In this document: positions 7,540 to 16,752 of the stretch, piece by piece
Layout: each line of letters begins with the position of its first letter
How positions within the stretch are numbered: position 1 is the first letter of the stretch
Assembly (NCBI RefSeq): GCF_000735355.1
Contig: NZ_JMPI01000029.1
Location: forward strand, 62,001 to 126,000
Reading direction: 5' to 3'
Source of the DNA: Buttiauxella agrestis ATCC 33320
GTDB lineage: Bacteria; Pseudomonadota; Gammaproteobacteria; Enterobacterales; Enterobacteriaceae
Length of the DNA stretch: 64,000 bases
Made by a program: the position numbers and the translations under genes
Notes under the pieces: generated by a model
What the model saw: the letters and a program-made list of their open reading frames with translations, nothing else
Databases searched by the model: none
What the model was told of the DNA's origin: nothing

Positions 7540-10076
7540 TACCAGCGTGCTCCTAACGTCAGGAAAAGACTGTTTTTGGAATCAGTGTCGCGATTGTGAC
7601 CTGAGAACGCACGTTGATATTCCAGGCCCACGCTGACTTTGTGCGGGAAGGCACTGTAATGCGATTCACCAAACCAGGTATTCAGCCGCACCCCTACGCC
7701 GCCAAGGGTGTTATCACGATATGGCGTGTCGGTGCTGGCGTTGTACTGCGCGTGCCAGTAAGGCTCGAGCGTTTGTTTGTGGTTGATTTTCTGGTGCCAG
7801 CTCATGCGGTAATCCGCGGTGTAGATCTGATAATCTGCTTTAACGAAATGCGCCGCATCCAGATACAGATTTTGCGCCATCCAGCCATTGCCGGTGGGAT
7901 GCCAGTCATCGCTGAATTTCCCGCCGTTAAAGAATGAAGCGCTGGCCCGTAACATCAGATCCGCTTCGCCATGGTGGTGGTCGAGCGGGATTTGCTGCTC
8001 GGCGGCCAGATAAATGACCTGGTCGCGCAGCGGTTTCCAGCGCACACCAATTCCAAGCATTGGCTCATCCACCGGCACAAAGTTATTGTCTTTGCTGCCT
8101 GCAAACACCCGGCTGTAAACAGAGAGCTGGTCGCCGTCGAGTATTTTGTTCTTACCGATGCGGTATTCCGCCTCAAATTGCTGGTAGCTGCGATAGCTTT
8201 TATTTTGCTGAACACCGTTATTACTGCCGCCGCTGTTTAGCGAGTCGGGCGTTAAACCAAATGAGCCGTCGTAGCTAAACGTCCAGCGGCGTTGGCTGTC
8301 CTCGTGAATACGGCGGAAGGCAAAACGGTCTTCTTGCTGTTTGTCGCTCAGGGATTGCTGTGGCGTAAGGGTGTTATCTATGTCGTCCACCACGCGCTCG
8401 CTGTACTGCTTCGTCTTTGGTTTATCGTCGAGGTGTTCATTGAGAAACACCAGTTGACGCAGAATTTCTGGTGAGTCTGGCTGTGCCTTACGCGCTTTTT
8501 CCAGTGCGTCACGGGCTTCTTGATGTTTGCCTTGTGCGGCCAGGGCAAATCCACGGGAGGCGTCGTCGGGCTCCGCCGCACTAGCCTGTGGAGCGACGAC
8601 CCCGTGCGCTTGCGCCAGCGGGTAATCTTCCGCGCTGTAGGCCAGATATCCCACCTGGCGCTGATAATATGGCGACGAGTCTCGCGCGGCGGCCTGCTGG
8701 GCGGCGTATAACGCAAGGCCTGGTTGCCACGGATAACACTGCGCCAGATGCGACCAGCTTTCGGCGTCATACTGCGGCGACAAATCGCCCAATAAATCAC
8801 GCACGATGGTGCAATCTTCTTTGCCCTGGAACAGGCGCGCCTGCGCCATACGTTGCGCAGGTGTCGGCAAGGGTTTTGCCAGCCGGGCTTTGTTTTCGGC
8901 GTTCATCCATTCCGGGTGCGCCGCAAGCTGATAGCTTAAGGTGCCCAGTTCCTGGGCTGTTAATCCGCGCGTCAGGTTGATTTGATTGAGCAACCGCAGG
9001 CTGGATGGCGTATCTTTCTGCGCCAGACTTAACGCCAGGCGCTGATCGAGCACCTGGCTTTCAGGAAAGGTGTTGAGCAGTTGGTTCGCACCTTGCCAGT
9101 CGCCTTGTTGAATGCGAATAGGCACCAGGGTGGATAACACGTACTTTTTGTTTTCCGCGTACTTCACCGGCCAGTTAGCGACGGCATTGCCGGGTTGCTG
9201 GCTGTAAGTTGCCAGCAATCGCATCCAGTTGTGCTCTTCCGCGGGTGTCGAAAACTCCGGTTTACGGTTAGCCAAATAGCGGCGCAGCGGCCCCAGCGCC
9301 TGGCGTTCAGCCAGCGATTGCGCATACGCAAGCTGCATACCTGCCGTGTTCATCACGCCCTGACTTTGCAAGTCCAGAATCCGCTGGTCGCGCTGCATAT
9401 GCAGCAAGATGGCGAACCATTGCTGATACTGCGAGTCAGTGAGCGTGGCCACGCCATCAAGCAGCGCAAAACCCTGATCCGCAGCGGCCCACTGTTGCAG
9501 GAATATCGCCCGCTGCGTGTAGTTGTCCGCCAGGACTAAACCTTCTTTGGTGTGGCGGAATTTCGCATCCGTTAGCTGCGCACGCGCAATGTCTAACTGG
9601 TTGAGCTTGATAGCATAATTGCCCACCTCACTGTGGCAATGCACCGTTGGCGTGGCATCGCATTGCTTTTGTAGCGCCACCAACTGTTCTGTGGTGTGAA
9701 TGTCTGGAGCCGGAACGGGAATGGCCTCCAGCGCACGCTGTAAGTCAGCATTTTGCGGGTGTTTTTTGAGTTCACTTTCCAGCAACGCTTGCGCTTTATC
9801 ATTGTGACCAAAATGGCGATACGCTTCGGCGAGCCACAACGTCAAACGTAAGCTTTCCGGTGCCATCTGGTGTGCATGTTCAAAACTGCGCAACGCCCGG
9901 GTTTCATCATTGGCTTTCAGGGCTTTCTGCGCCCGCTCGATGTGCGGATACACCTTGAAGTAGCGGTAATCGCTAAGGCCAAGATCCTGGCGAGATCCTT
10001 CTTGTGCGGCCATGGCTGGAGAAGCGAGTAACACACCACAAATCAGCGCCGTCAGCGGGTTTAAACGGATATTCAT
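7539..10076 (-). CDS. nfrA: NfrA, outer-membrane exopolysaccharide exporter / phage N4 receptor
   Basis: The protein has 845 residues with a signal peptide (cleavage near residue 23), an N-terminal periplasmic TPR region and a C-terminal outer-membrane beta-barrel ending in SLFLTLGARW with a terminal aromatic. E. coli NfrA binds phage N4 and is the export channel for the NfrB-made glycan. Conserved stretches include LGLSDYRYFKVYP, LAEAYRHFGHNDKA, RRWTFSYDGSFGL and DAAHFVKADYQIYTADYRMS. It is about 145 residues shorter than the 990-residue E. coli protein as I remember it, with the loss in the central TPR region; the reading frame is intact. It overlaps nfrB by four bases. Confidence 0.9.
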   Translation of the reverse strand: MNIRLNPLTALICGVLLASPAMAAQEGSRQDLGLSDYRYFKVYPHIERAQKALKANDETRALRSFEHAHQMAPESLRLTLWLAEAYRHFGHNDKAQALLESELKKHPQNADLQRALEAIPVPAPDIHTTEQLVALQKQCDATPTVHCHSEVGNYAIKLNQLDIARAQLTDAKFRHTKEGLVLADNYTQRAIFLQQWAAADQGFALLDGVATLTDSQYQQWFAILLHMQRDQRILDLQSQGVMNTAGMQLAYAQSLAERQALGPLRRYLANRKPEFSTPAEEHNWMRLLATYSQQPGNAVANWPVKYAENKKYVLSTLVPIRIQQGDWQGANQLLNTFPESQVLDQRLALSLAQKDTPSSLRLLNQINLTRGLTAQELGTLSYQLAAHPEWMNAENKARLAKPLPTPAQRMAQARLFQGKEDCTIVRDLLGDLSPQYDAESWSHLAQCYPWQPGLALYAAQQAAARDSSPYYQRQVGYLAYSAEDYPLAQAHGVVAPQASAAEPDDASRGFALAAQGKHQEARDALEKARKAQPDSPEILRQLVFLNEHLDDKPKTKQYSERVVDDIDNTLTPQQSLSDKQQEDRFAFRRIHEDSQRRWTFSYDGSFGLTPDSLNSGGSNNGVQQNKSYRSYQQFEAEYRIGKNKILDGDQLSVYSRVFAGSKDNNFVPVDEPMLGIGVRWKPLRDQVIYLAAEQQIPLDHHHGEADLMLRASASFFNGGKFSDDWHPTGNGWMAQNLYLDAAHFVKADYQIYTADYRMSWHQKINHKQTLEPYWHAQYNASTDTPYRDNTLGGVGVRLNTWFGESHYSAFPHKVSVGLEYQRAFSGHNRDTDSKNSLFLTLGARW

Positions 10077-12298
10077 AACGCTTCCCCCGCCAGACGAGCC
10101 TGTTGCAATTCGCTAATACCGACACTTTGCAGCAGTGCGCTCATGCTTGGTTGCAGTTGCTGCTGTTGCTCAAGTGACTGGTCAACAATGTGCTGGCTAA
10201 CCACCCCTTCCTGCACCAGATATTCGCCAAACATCACCTCGCTACGTTCATAGCGCAGCAGCACCGCGCGAAGCACCGCTTCATTCAGATGCGATTCGTT
10301 GGTCAGCACTTCGGCGAACATCAGTTGCCCGGAGACATATTTGTCCCAAAGCTCGTCGGCCTGCTCCTGAGTGAGAAGCTGTTCGCGCACCGCACCGTCC
10401 AGCAGTCGTTTTTCTTTGAGGGTTTTATCGTCACCGAACCAGTAGCGCAGGCCAACCACCACCTGCCCGCGCGGCACAATCACATAACGCACCGGGCGAC
10501 CAATTTTGCGTGCCAGCGCGCCAAGCGAAACGGGATCGATGGTGTTTTCAGAAGCCAAAACCATTGTTTCGCCTTCCAGGCGTATCGGGAGCACCGCATG
10601 ATGGTGCGCGACCTTCGCCGCAATACTTTGCACCAGCGACTGCTCCAGACTCAGCGGGTCAATCGACTCCATCGGAACTTCAGCCTGTTTGGCAAGCGCC
10701 ACCGCCAGTTGCTTCGCGGTAATCAACCCCTGATGCACCATGCTGCCGCCCAGTTTCAGGCCATGAACGCGTGTTTGTAATGCCTCTTCGAGTTGTGCCT
10801 GGGTAATCACACCGGAGTCGACAAGAATATAACCCAGCGGTTGGGACGAACGCTGTTCGCTGACAGTCGGGAAATCATGCGTGGTTTTATCCCACGCCAC
10901 ACGGCGCGGATCGCCATGTTGAATGACCTGTTTTATCGCCCGCCAGTTCGCCATGAAGTTAATCAGATTGCCCCAAAACAAACGCGGCAACACCAGCATG
11001 CCCTGCGCCAGGCCGTAATAAGCCGTGACGAAAATCATGCGCTGAATGATGCGGTTAGCCATCAGGAAGAAATTAATCCATAGCAATGTCGTCAGCCACG
11101 CTCCGCCGACAAAAATAGACAGGAACTGCCAGGCACCTTCGACGCTGCGCTGATAAATCATGATGGCGACGAGCTGTAACATCACCAGCATCGCGGCAAA
11201 GCTCAGGAAGTTGGCAATCGCCCCTTTGCGGTCGCGCCACAGGAAATAGTTAAGGACAGGGCTGGTGCTCCAGCGGTGAGTTTTAAAGCCCTGGAAAACA
11301 ATGCCGATAATCCAGCGCGATTTTTGTCGCACGGCGGTGGCAAAGGTGTCCGGGAAATATTCACGCACGCAGATAACATTGGCGGTGCGGGCGCGCTGTA
11401 AAAAGGGTTTAGAGGAGCGGTCGTTTTCGTCAACCACCGGGAAGCGGCAGAAAATCTCTTCCATGCCTTTTTGACGCAAGCGGAAACCGATGTCGTAGTC
11501 TTCGGTCAAACTTTGCACGTCAAACGCAATACCATCCCCATCGGCCAATAATGCAAGCACGGCGCGACGGCTAAAACAGGTGCCTACGCCCGCGCTGGGA
11601 ACCTGCCCTGCCAACGCTTCGCGCACTGGAACATCTTTGCCGTGGAGTTCTGAAAACTCATCGAGATAACTGAGGCTGGTGAAGTGTGTCCATTTGCGTT
11701 CAAACGGATAAACCGGGATCTGAATTAAGTCTTTGCGATCGACCAGATAGTTGAACAGACGCAACTCGAGCGGAGAGATAACATCTTCCGCGTCGTGGAG
11801 GATAAAGCCGGAGAAGTTAAACCGCGCGCTGCGCTCGAACTGCAAAATGGCATCAAGAATGTTGTTCAGACAATCGGCTTTGCTGGTGGGCCCTGGACGG
11901 GCGCAGACAACTTTATGAACGTTCGGAAAACGCGCGCAAACTTCGTCGACATCGCGTTGTGTATCCGGGTCGTTAGGATAAGTGCCGACAAAAATATGAT
12001 AGTTCTCGTAGTCCAGCGAACTGGCGGCAAGGCTCGCCATGTTACCAATAACGCCGGTTTCATTCCAGGCGGGAACCATAATTGCCAACGCCTTTTCTTG
12101 CGGCTCATAAAGGGCTTTATAGTCCAGACGATCGTTGCTGCGGTATACCGTGATCGCGCGCCATACGCGGCGAACCCAATAGACGATATCAATAAATAAG
12201 TCATCAATTCCGCTGATTAACATCAGAATTGCCAGAGTAATAGCGATGACTTTCAAACCGTATAAATACGTCGAAAAGTAATCAACAAACCAGTCCAT
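10073..12298 (-). CDS. nfrB: NfrB, c-di-GMP-regulated glycosyltransferase
   Basis: The 741-residue inner-membrane family 2 glycosyltransferase has N-terminal membrane segments (residues 5-40). The catalytic domain holds FVGTYPNDPDT, the D-x-D-like FILHDAEDVISP and the acceptor motif QKSRW. Further helices lie around 340-440. After about residue 470 the motif LGYILVDSGVITQAQLEEAL, followed by LGGSMVHQGLI, matches the MshEN c-di-GMP-binding consensus; a related module FGEYLVQEGVVSQHIVDQSL lies near the C terminus. In E. coli, c-di-GMP activates NfrB to make an N-acetylmannosamine-containing glycan that serves phage N4. It is the first gene of the operon. Confidence 0.92.
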   Translation of the reverse strand: MDWFVDYFSTYLYGLKVIAITLAILMLISGIDDLFIDIVYWVRRVWRAITVYRSNDRLDYKALYEPQEKALAIMVPAWNETGVIGNMASLAASSLDYENYHIFVGTYPNDPDTQRDVDEVCARFPNVHKVVCARPGPTSKADCLNNILDAILQFERSARFNFSGFILHDAEDVISPLELRLFNYLVDRKDLIQIPVYPFERKWTHFTSLSYLDEFSELHGKDVPVREALAGQVPSAGVGTCFSRRAVLALLADGDGIAFDVQSLTEDYDIGFRLRQKGMEEIFCRFPVVDENDRSSKPFLQRARTANVICVREYFPDTFATAVRQKSRWIIGIVFQGFKTHRWSTSPVLNYFLWRDRKGAIANFLSFAAMLVMLQLVAIMIYQRSVEGAWQFLSIFVGGAWLTTLLWINFFLMANRIIQRMIFVTAYYGLAQGMLVLPRLFWGNLINFMANWRAIKQVIQHGDPRRVAWDKTTHDFPTVSEQRSSQPLGYILVDSGVITQAQLEEALQTRVHGLKLGGSMVHQGLITAKQLAVALAKQAEVPMESIDPLSLEQSLVQSIAAKVAHHHAVLPIRLEGETMVLASENTIDPVSLGALARKIGRPVRYVIVPRGQVVVGLRYWFGDDKTLKEKRLLDGAVREQLLTQEQADELWDKYVSGQLMFAEVLTNESHLNEAVLRAVLLRYERSEVMFGEYLVQEGVVSQHIVDQSLEQQQQLQPSMSALLQSVGISELQQARLAGEAL

Positions 12299-12624
12299 TC
12301 TTTACCCCAAAGGTCATGTGAAACCCAGTGCTGTCATCCACAGGAGGTCTGACGAATACACATTAGGGCCTCACATGTTACCGGTATCATAATGTAAGAA
12401 TTTAAATACATAAAGAATATAAAACTAATATTTCGCTTATTTACAATCACAGAAATTGTATCATTAACAACAAAGCCAGTGTTTTCAACTGACATTTACA
12501 ATTGTTACAGGACGTTTAGCACTCGTGATTTTAATGAGAATTATTGATGACTATGCGCCGCAATTATTGCCAGAAATCACTTTGATCTTTACATTGGCGG
12601 CCTGAACTCGAGGGAGAAACTGAC
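12299..12624. other. AT-rich divergent intergenic region, nfrB / emrE-like gene
   Basis: This 326-base stretch is clearly richer in A and T than its neighbours and has no credible open frame. It should hold the nfrB promoter (leftward) and the promoter of the small multidrug pump (rightward). CACAGGAGG at 12339-12347 has no start codon nearby. I see no clean operator palindrome. Confidence 0.5.
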
Positions 12625-12954
12625 ATGACGTATATCTGGCTAATTGTGGCGATTGTCGCTGAAGTCATCGCGACGACTTCGCTAAAACTTTCTGAAGGCT
12701 TTACTCGTTTATGGCCAAGCGTTATCACGATTGTCTTTTATGGCGTGGCGTTTTATTGCCTGTCGGTAACGATGCGCACTATTCCGACTGGAGTGATTTA
12801 TGCGATTTGGTCCGGGGCAGGAATTGTATTAATTGGGGCGGTGGGCTGGATATTTTTGGGGCAGAAACTCGACTGGCCAGCGATTGCGGGAATGGCGCTG
12901 ATCATTATTGGCGTGTTAGTTGTCAATCTTTTTTCAAAATCTGTCGCTCACTAA
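12625..12954 (+). CDS. SMR-family multidrug efflux protein (EmrE-like)
   Basis: The 109-residue protein has four membrane helices and fits the small multidrug resistance family. Glu13 in IVAEVIATTSLK is the proton/drug-coupling glutamate (Glu14 in EmrE). GFTRLWPSV, IPTGVIYAIWSGAGIVLI and the C-terminal GVLVVNLFSKS match EmrE closely. It would export quaternary ammonium compounds and other lipophilic cations in exchange for protons. There is no adjacent partner gene, so a homodimer is expected. The start ATG follows AGGGAG at good spacing. Confidence 0.88.
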   Translation: MTYIWLIVAIVAEVIATTSLKLSEGFTRLWPSVITIVFYGVAFYCLSVTMRTIPTGVIYAIWSGAGIVLIGAVGWIFLGQKLDWPAIAGMALIIIGVLVVNLFSKSVAH

Positions 12955-12971
12955 TCCCCTCTTTTTACCGT

Positions 12972-13001
12972 CGATGCTCCCGGCAAAACGCGCGAGCATC
13001 G
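12972..13001 (+). terminator. Hairpin after the emrE-like gene
   Basis: CGATGCTC (12972-12979) pairs with GAGCATCG (12994-13001), starting 18 bases after the stop codon. There is no strong T-run afterwards, so termination may be partial. Confidence 0.4.
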
Positions 13002-13152
13002 CATACCAATTATTAACCAACCGTAAACCAAATTTTAACTGTTGAGCCTTTTACATAACTGACAATTCTTTTGCTAACTTTCGAAAAGTTGAATAGTCGC
13101 CAGACGAAATTATCTATACATTTAGCCCGTCACGTTAATGAGGTGGGCTGGA

Positions 13153-13398
13153 ATGGTTAAGCAATTGAGGTCAAAACTGGGGATGATTTTGCTGTTGGTC
13201 GGCGCGGCATTGTTTTCCGGCCAGACCACAGCGCAAACGCATGGACACCTGTACCTGGTGGTGAAAAGTGCCGATATGCTGTTGCGCCACCAGGCAGACA
13301 GCGACGAATTGCGCCAGGCAGCTGAAGATTCCGCCGCCGATTTCCGTGAATTTTATTATCACGTCAACGAGCGGCGGCCTGGTACGCATCAACTGTAA
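13153..13398 (+). CDS. Small secreted protein of unknown function
   Basis: From the ATG at 13153, preceded by GAGGTGG at about 7 nt, the product is 81 residues. It begins with a basic region and a hydrophobic segment (GMILLLVGAALFSGQTTAQT) that looks like a signal peptide cut near residue 27. The mature part of about 54 residues is charged, helix-prone, and contains HLYLVVKSADMLLRHQADSD. I do not recognise a family. The upstream ATG at 13138 overlaps the ribosome site and is less likely. It lies alone between the pump gene and the frm terminator, so it could be a stand-alone envelope protein or the remnant of a longer gene. Confidence 0.5.
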   Translation: MVKQLRSKLGMILLLVGAALFSGQTTAQTHGHLYLVVKSADMLLRHQADSDELRQAAEDSAADFREFYYHVNERRPGTHQL

Positions 13399-13508
13399 TT
13401 CGCTTTTCGCCGGAAAGCGTGCGCGCAAGCGAAAACGTCGAGGCGCGGCCAGAGTTGTGAAACCTTTAGCACACTGGATGAGAGAAAATGGCGGGGAACT
13501 GGAGGGGT

Positions 13509-13550
13509 AAAAACCCTTACCGACTCGCTTTGCGGCGAAATCAGTAAGGG
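13509..13550 (-). terminator. Rho-independent terminator of frmRA
   Basis: Read on the minus strand, CCCTTACTGA pairs with TCGGTAAGGG (one mismatch) and is followed directly by five T residues. It lies 13 bases after the frmA stop, so the operon ends with frmA. Confidence 0.8.
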
Positions 13551-13562
13551 CCAGATGAGGGT

Positions 13563-14696
<1,134 letters not shown>

Positions 14697-14714
14697 TCAG
14701 GTGAGAGTGAATGT

Positions 14715-14746
14715 TATTTTAGATAAGCGCTATTTTAGATAAGAGC
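14715..14746. repeat. Tandem 16-bp duplication at the frmR stop codon
   Basis: TATTTTAGATAAGCGC (14715-14730) is followed directly by TATTTTAGATAAGAGC (14731-14746), differing at one base. The second copy covers the last codons and stop of frmR; the first lies in the frmR-frmA gap. This looks like a recent slippage duplication. Confidence 0.8.
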
Positions 14747-15005
14747 GAATTAAATGGCCGACTTCTGCCATGCGCAGCGCACGCTGATCCTCGGAGGTTT
14801 CCCCCGCGACCAGTTCATCTTTAAGATGGATTTCCATCATTTCGGCCATCAGGCCATTCGCGGCCCCGCGTACGGCGGCGATTTGTTGCAAGATAGCGAT
14901 ACATGGCTCGCCGCTATCCAGCGCGCGCTCCAGCGCTTCTGTCTGGCCACGAATACGCCGCACGCGAGTCAGAATGCGTTTTTTGTCTTCAGGTGAATGG
15001 GGCAT
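14730..15005 (-). CDS. frmR: FrmR, formaldehyde-sensing transcriptional repressor
   Basis: This 91-residue all-helical CsoR/RcnR-family repressor keeps both residues used by E. coli FrmR to sense formaldehyde, Pro2 and Cys35 (GEPCIAIL), which become bridged by a methylene group. The start MPHSPEDKKRILTRVRRIRG fits the family. It represses its own operon (frmR-frmA); the G-tract operator at 15023-15034 sits just upstream. The extreme C terminus (RSYLK) coincides with the second copy of a 16-bp duplication. Confidence 0.94.
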   Translation of the reverse strand: MPHSPEDKKRILTRVRRIRGQTEALERALDSGEPCIAILQQIAAVRGAANGLMAEMMEIHLKDELVAGETSEDQRALRMAEVGHLIRSYLK

Positions 15006-15022
15006 TTTGACCTCCTGATACT

Positions 15023-15034
15023 ATAGGGGGGTAT
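15023..15034. promoter_or_regulatory. FrmR-type G-tract operator
   Basis: ATAGGGGGGTAT lies about 20 bp upstream of the frmR start. CsoR/RcnR-family repressors recognise short A/T-flanked G/C tracts of this form, so this is the likely autoregulatory site, overlapping the promoter. Confidence 0.75.
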
Positions 15035-15064
15035 GGTACATTGTTTTATCGCGTTTCGCTAACA

Positions 15065-15095
15065 ATCTGCTTATCTGCTTATCTGCTTATCTGCT
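15065..15095. repeat. 8-bp tandem repeat (ATCTGCTT, 3.9 copies)
   Basis: ATCTGCTT is repeated at 15065, 15073 and 15081, followed by a partial ATCTGCT at 15089. It lies in the frmR-cho divergent region, about 30 bp upstream of the FrmR operator, and is a candidate variable repeat. Confidence 0.85.
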
Positions 15096-15241
15096 AATAA
15101 AACCATAGACGACGCGGGTGTCCAGTGTTGCAAGTCCACAAAATGAGCATTACGATAACCTGGTTAAAACTCATGCAAAGACTGCGATATTGCAAGTGGA
15201 TGCGCTATTTCCCGCTGTGAAGAGAATTATCTGACTCAAGC

Positions 15242-16069
15242 ATGACCCTACAGTATCAATATCCTGAACATCTCCGGCATACCCTTGAAACACTTCCGTC
15301 GCGTCCCGGCGTGTATATTTTTTATGGTTCGGATCAAACCTTCCCGCTCTATATCGGGAAGAGTATCAACATCCGCAACCGTGTTCTGGCACATTTCAGA
15401 ACGCAATCGGAAGCGAAATTGCTGCATATGACCACTGACATTGGTTTTCATGAAACCATCGGTGAAATTGGTGCCCTGCTGCTTGAATCGCAACTGATAA
15501 AAAACCAAAGCCCATTGTTTAATAAGAGATTACGGGTAGCTCGTAAACTGTGTTCCCTGCGCATTACCGAGAAAACCACGCAATTTGTTTTCAGCAATGA
15601 AACTGATTTCACGCATGCGCCAGATTTGTTTGGCCTGTTTAAAACCCGGCATGCGGCTATCGATCAGATAAGAGAGTTAGCGGATCAGGAACGGCTTTGC
15701 TATGGCGCACTGGGGCTGGAAAAATTAACACAGGGAAGAGCGTGCTTTCGTTTCTCATTGAAGAAATGTGCAGGCGCATGTTGCGGGCAAGAGACGCTGG
15801 AAAACCATCAGCAACGACTCAGAGATTCGCTTGAGTCGTTACGAGTTCGCAGTTGGCCTTATCCCGGGCGCATCGCAATAGAAGAGAAATCAGGCGCGCT
15901 CACTGAATACCATATCCTGAATAACTGGTTATATCTGGGGACGGCTCAGTCTCTGGAATCAGGAAAATCAATGATCACGCCCACAACACATTTTGACCGC
16001 GACAGTTACAAAATCCTCTGCCGTTACGTATTTGGGCAAGACGGCCTGAATATTGTTGAACTGGATTGA
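15242..16069 (+). CDS. cho: Cho, UvrC-like endonuclease for nucleotide excision repair
   Basis: The 275-residue protein corresponds to the N-terminal half of UvrC and makes the 3' incision at lesions UvrC handles poorly. RPGVYIFYGS, PLYIGKSINIRNRVLAHF and GEIGALLLESQLIKNQSPLFNKRL form the GIY-YIG nuclease domain with its catalytic Arg and Glu. CFRFSLKKCAGACCG matches the cysteine-rich stretch of Cho/UvrC. It is about 20 residues shorter than E. coli Cho, mainly at the N terminus. E. coli cho belongs to the SOS regulon, but I see no convincing LexA box (CTGT-N8-ACAG) in the 236 bases upstream. Confidence 0.92.
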   Translation: MTLQYQYPEHLRHTLETLPSRPGVYIFYGSDQTFPLYIGKSINIRNRVLAHFRTQSEAKLLHMTTDIGFHETIGEIGALLLESQLIKNQSPLFNKRLRVARKLCSLRITEKTTQFVFSNETDFTHAPDLFGLFKTRHAAIDQIRELADQERLCYGALGLEKLTQGRACFRFSLKKCAGACCGQETLENHQQRLRDSLESLRVRSWPYPGRIAIEEKSGALTEYHILNNWLYLGTAQSLESGKSMITPTTHFDRDSYKILCRYVFGQDGLNIVELD

Positions 16070-16077
16070 GTTATTTT

Positions 16078-16430
16078 TTAGTTTTGCTCGGAAACCATCA
16101 CCGCCATGGTATCGGCTTCCAGCGCCTTAAATAAATGTTCCTCATCAGCGGGATAACAAATGTAATCCCCCGCCTCAAGCTGATGCGCGTTGTCCAGTGT
16201 GCCGACCAGCGCTTTGCCTTGCGTGATAATAATATGTTCAACTGACCCTGCTGGATGCGGATGCGAACGCCGCTCTTCGCCCGGTTGCGCCATTAAAAGA
16301 TACACATCGCGCCGCGCACCTGGTGGGCATGTCGCCAGCAAAATCGCCTGGTAATCTGCACGCTCAGACACTACTTTCGTCCCTTCCCCTTTACGAATAA
16401 CCTGCGTGGTGTTTGGTTTATCGCAGAAAA
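16078..16430 (-). pseudogene. Remnant of an XRE-cupin transcriptional regulator (C-terminal cupin only)
   Basis: The minus-strand frame ending at 16078 encodes a cupin domain typical of XRE-cupin regulators: VVSERADYQAILLATCPPGA, then SHPHPAGSVEHIIITQGKAL, LEAGDYICYPADEEHLFKAL and VMVSEQN. The expected N-terminal helix-turn-helix of about 70 residues is missing. The frame stays open by chance to 16596, but beyond about 16430 it is antisense to a transporter remnant and has low-complexity Ser/Ala/Pro composition. It was probably the divergent regulator of the neighbouring azl-type exporter, cut by a deletion near 16410-16440. Confidence 0.72.
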
Positions 16431-16750
16431 CGCCCGAGGCGCATAAGGCGGCATATTGGTTATGCGGGATTGGCGTGGCGCTCTTCTGGCCGCTTGGAAC
16501 GCTGCTGGGCAGTGCGGTGGGTAAACTGTTACCCGCACCGGAAACCATCGGTCTGGATGCGGCGACGGTACTGCTTTTTTCGGTCGCCATCGCCACTACT
16601 TTTTACGAGAACGATCATTTTTCTGGCATAGCCCGCGTTACGGGCGTGGCGATTGCCGTGTTTCTTGCCTGGCGCAAAGTCCCACTTATTGCAGTGATCA
16701 TTATTTCAGCGGCAATCACGGCTACTTTGCGCCAGTTCGGCGTGGCCTGA
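16430..16750 (+). pseudogene. Remnant of an AzlC/AzlD-type branched-chain amino acid exporter
   Basis: The plus-strand frame ending at 16750 encodes about 105 hydrophobic residues. KAAYWLCGIGVALFWPLGTL looks like part of an AzlC (YgaZ-like) subunit. The tail with FLAWRKVPLIAVIIISAAIT resembles the C terminus of AzlD (YgaH-like) subunits. Either one AzlC-like gene has lost its first half, or azlC and azlD ends were joined in frame by deletion. No start or ribosome site belongs to it; the apparent GTG at 16406 lies in regulator-derived sequence. It abuts the truncated cupin regulator head to head. Confidence 0.6.
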
Positions 16751-16752
16751 GA

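Noticed and set aside
7614-12199. Many plus-strand open frames opposite nfrA and nfrB
   Set aside because: High-GC-third-position coding on the minus strand produces long antisense frames; none has a ribosome site with family-like sequence.
13268-13510. Second small open frame overlapping the secreted protein (80 codons)
   Set aside because: It is out of frame with the signal-peptide gene, Cys- and Arg-rich in a way unlike its neighbours, and has no ribosome site. A frameshift joining the two frames cannot be excluded.
16430-16596. N-terminal extension of the cupin protein
   Set aside because: The Ser/Ala/Pro-rich sequence is the antisense of an exporter remnant with recognisable membrane helices; it is not a helix-turn-helix.
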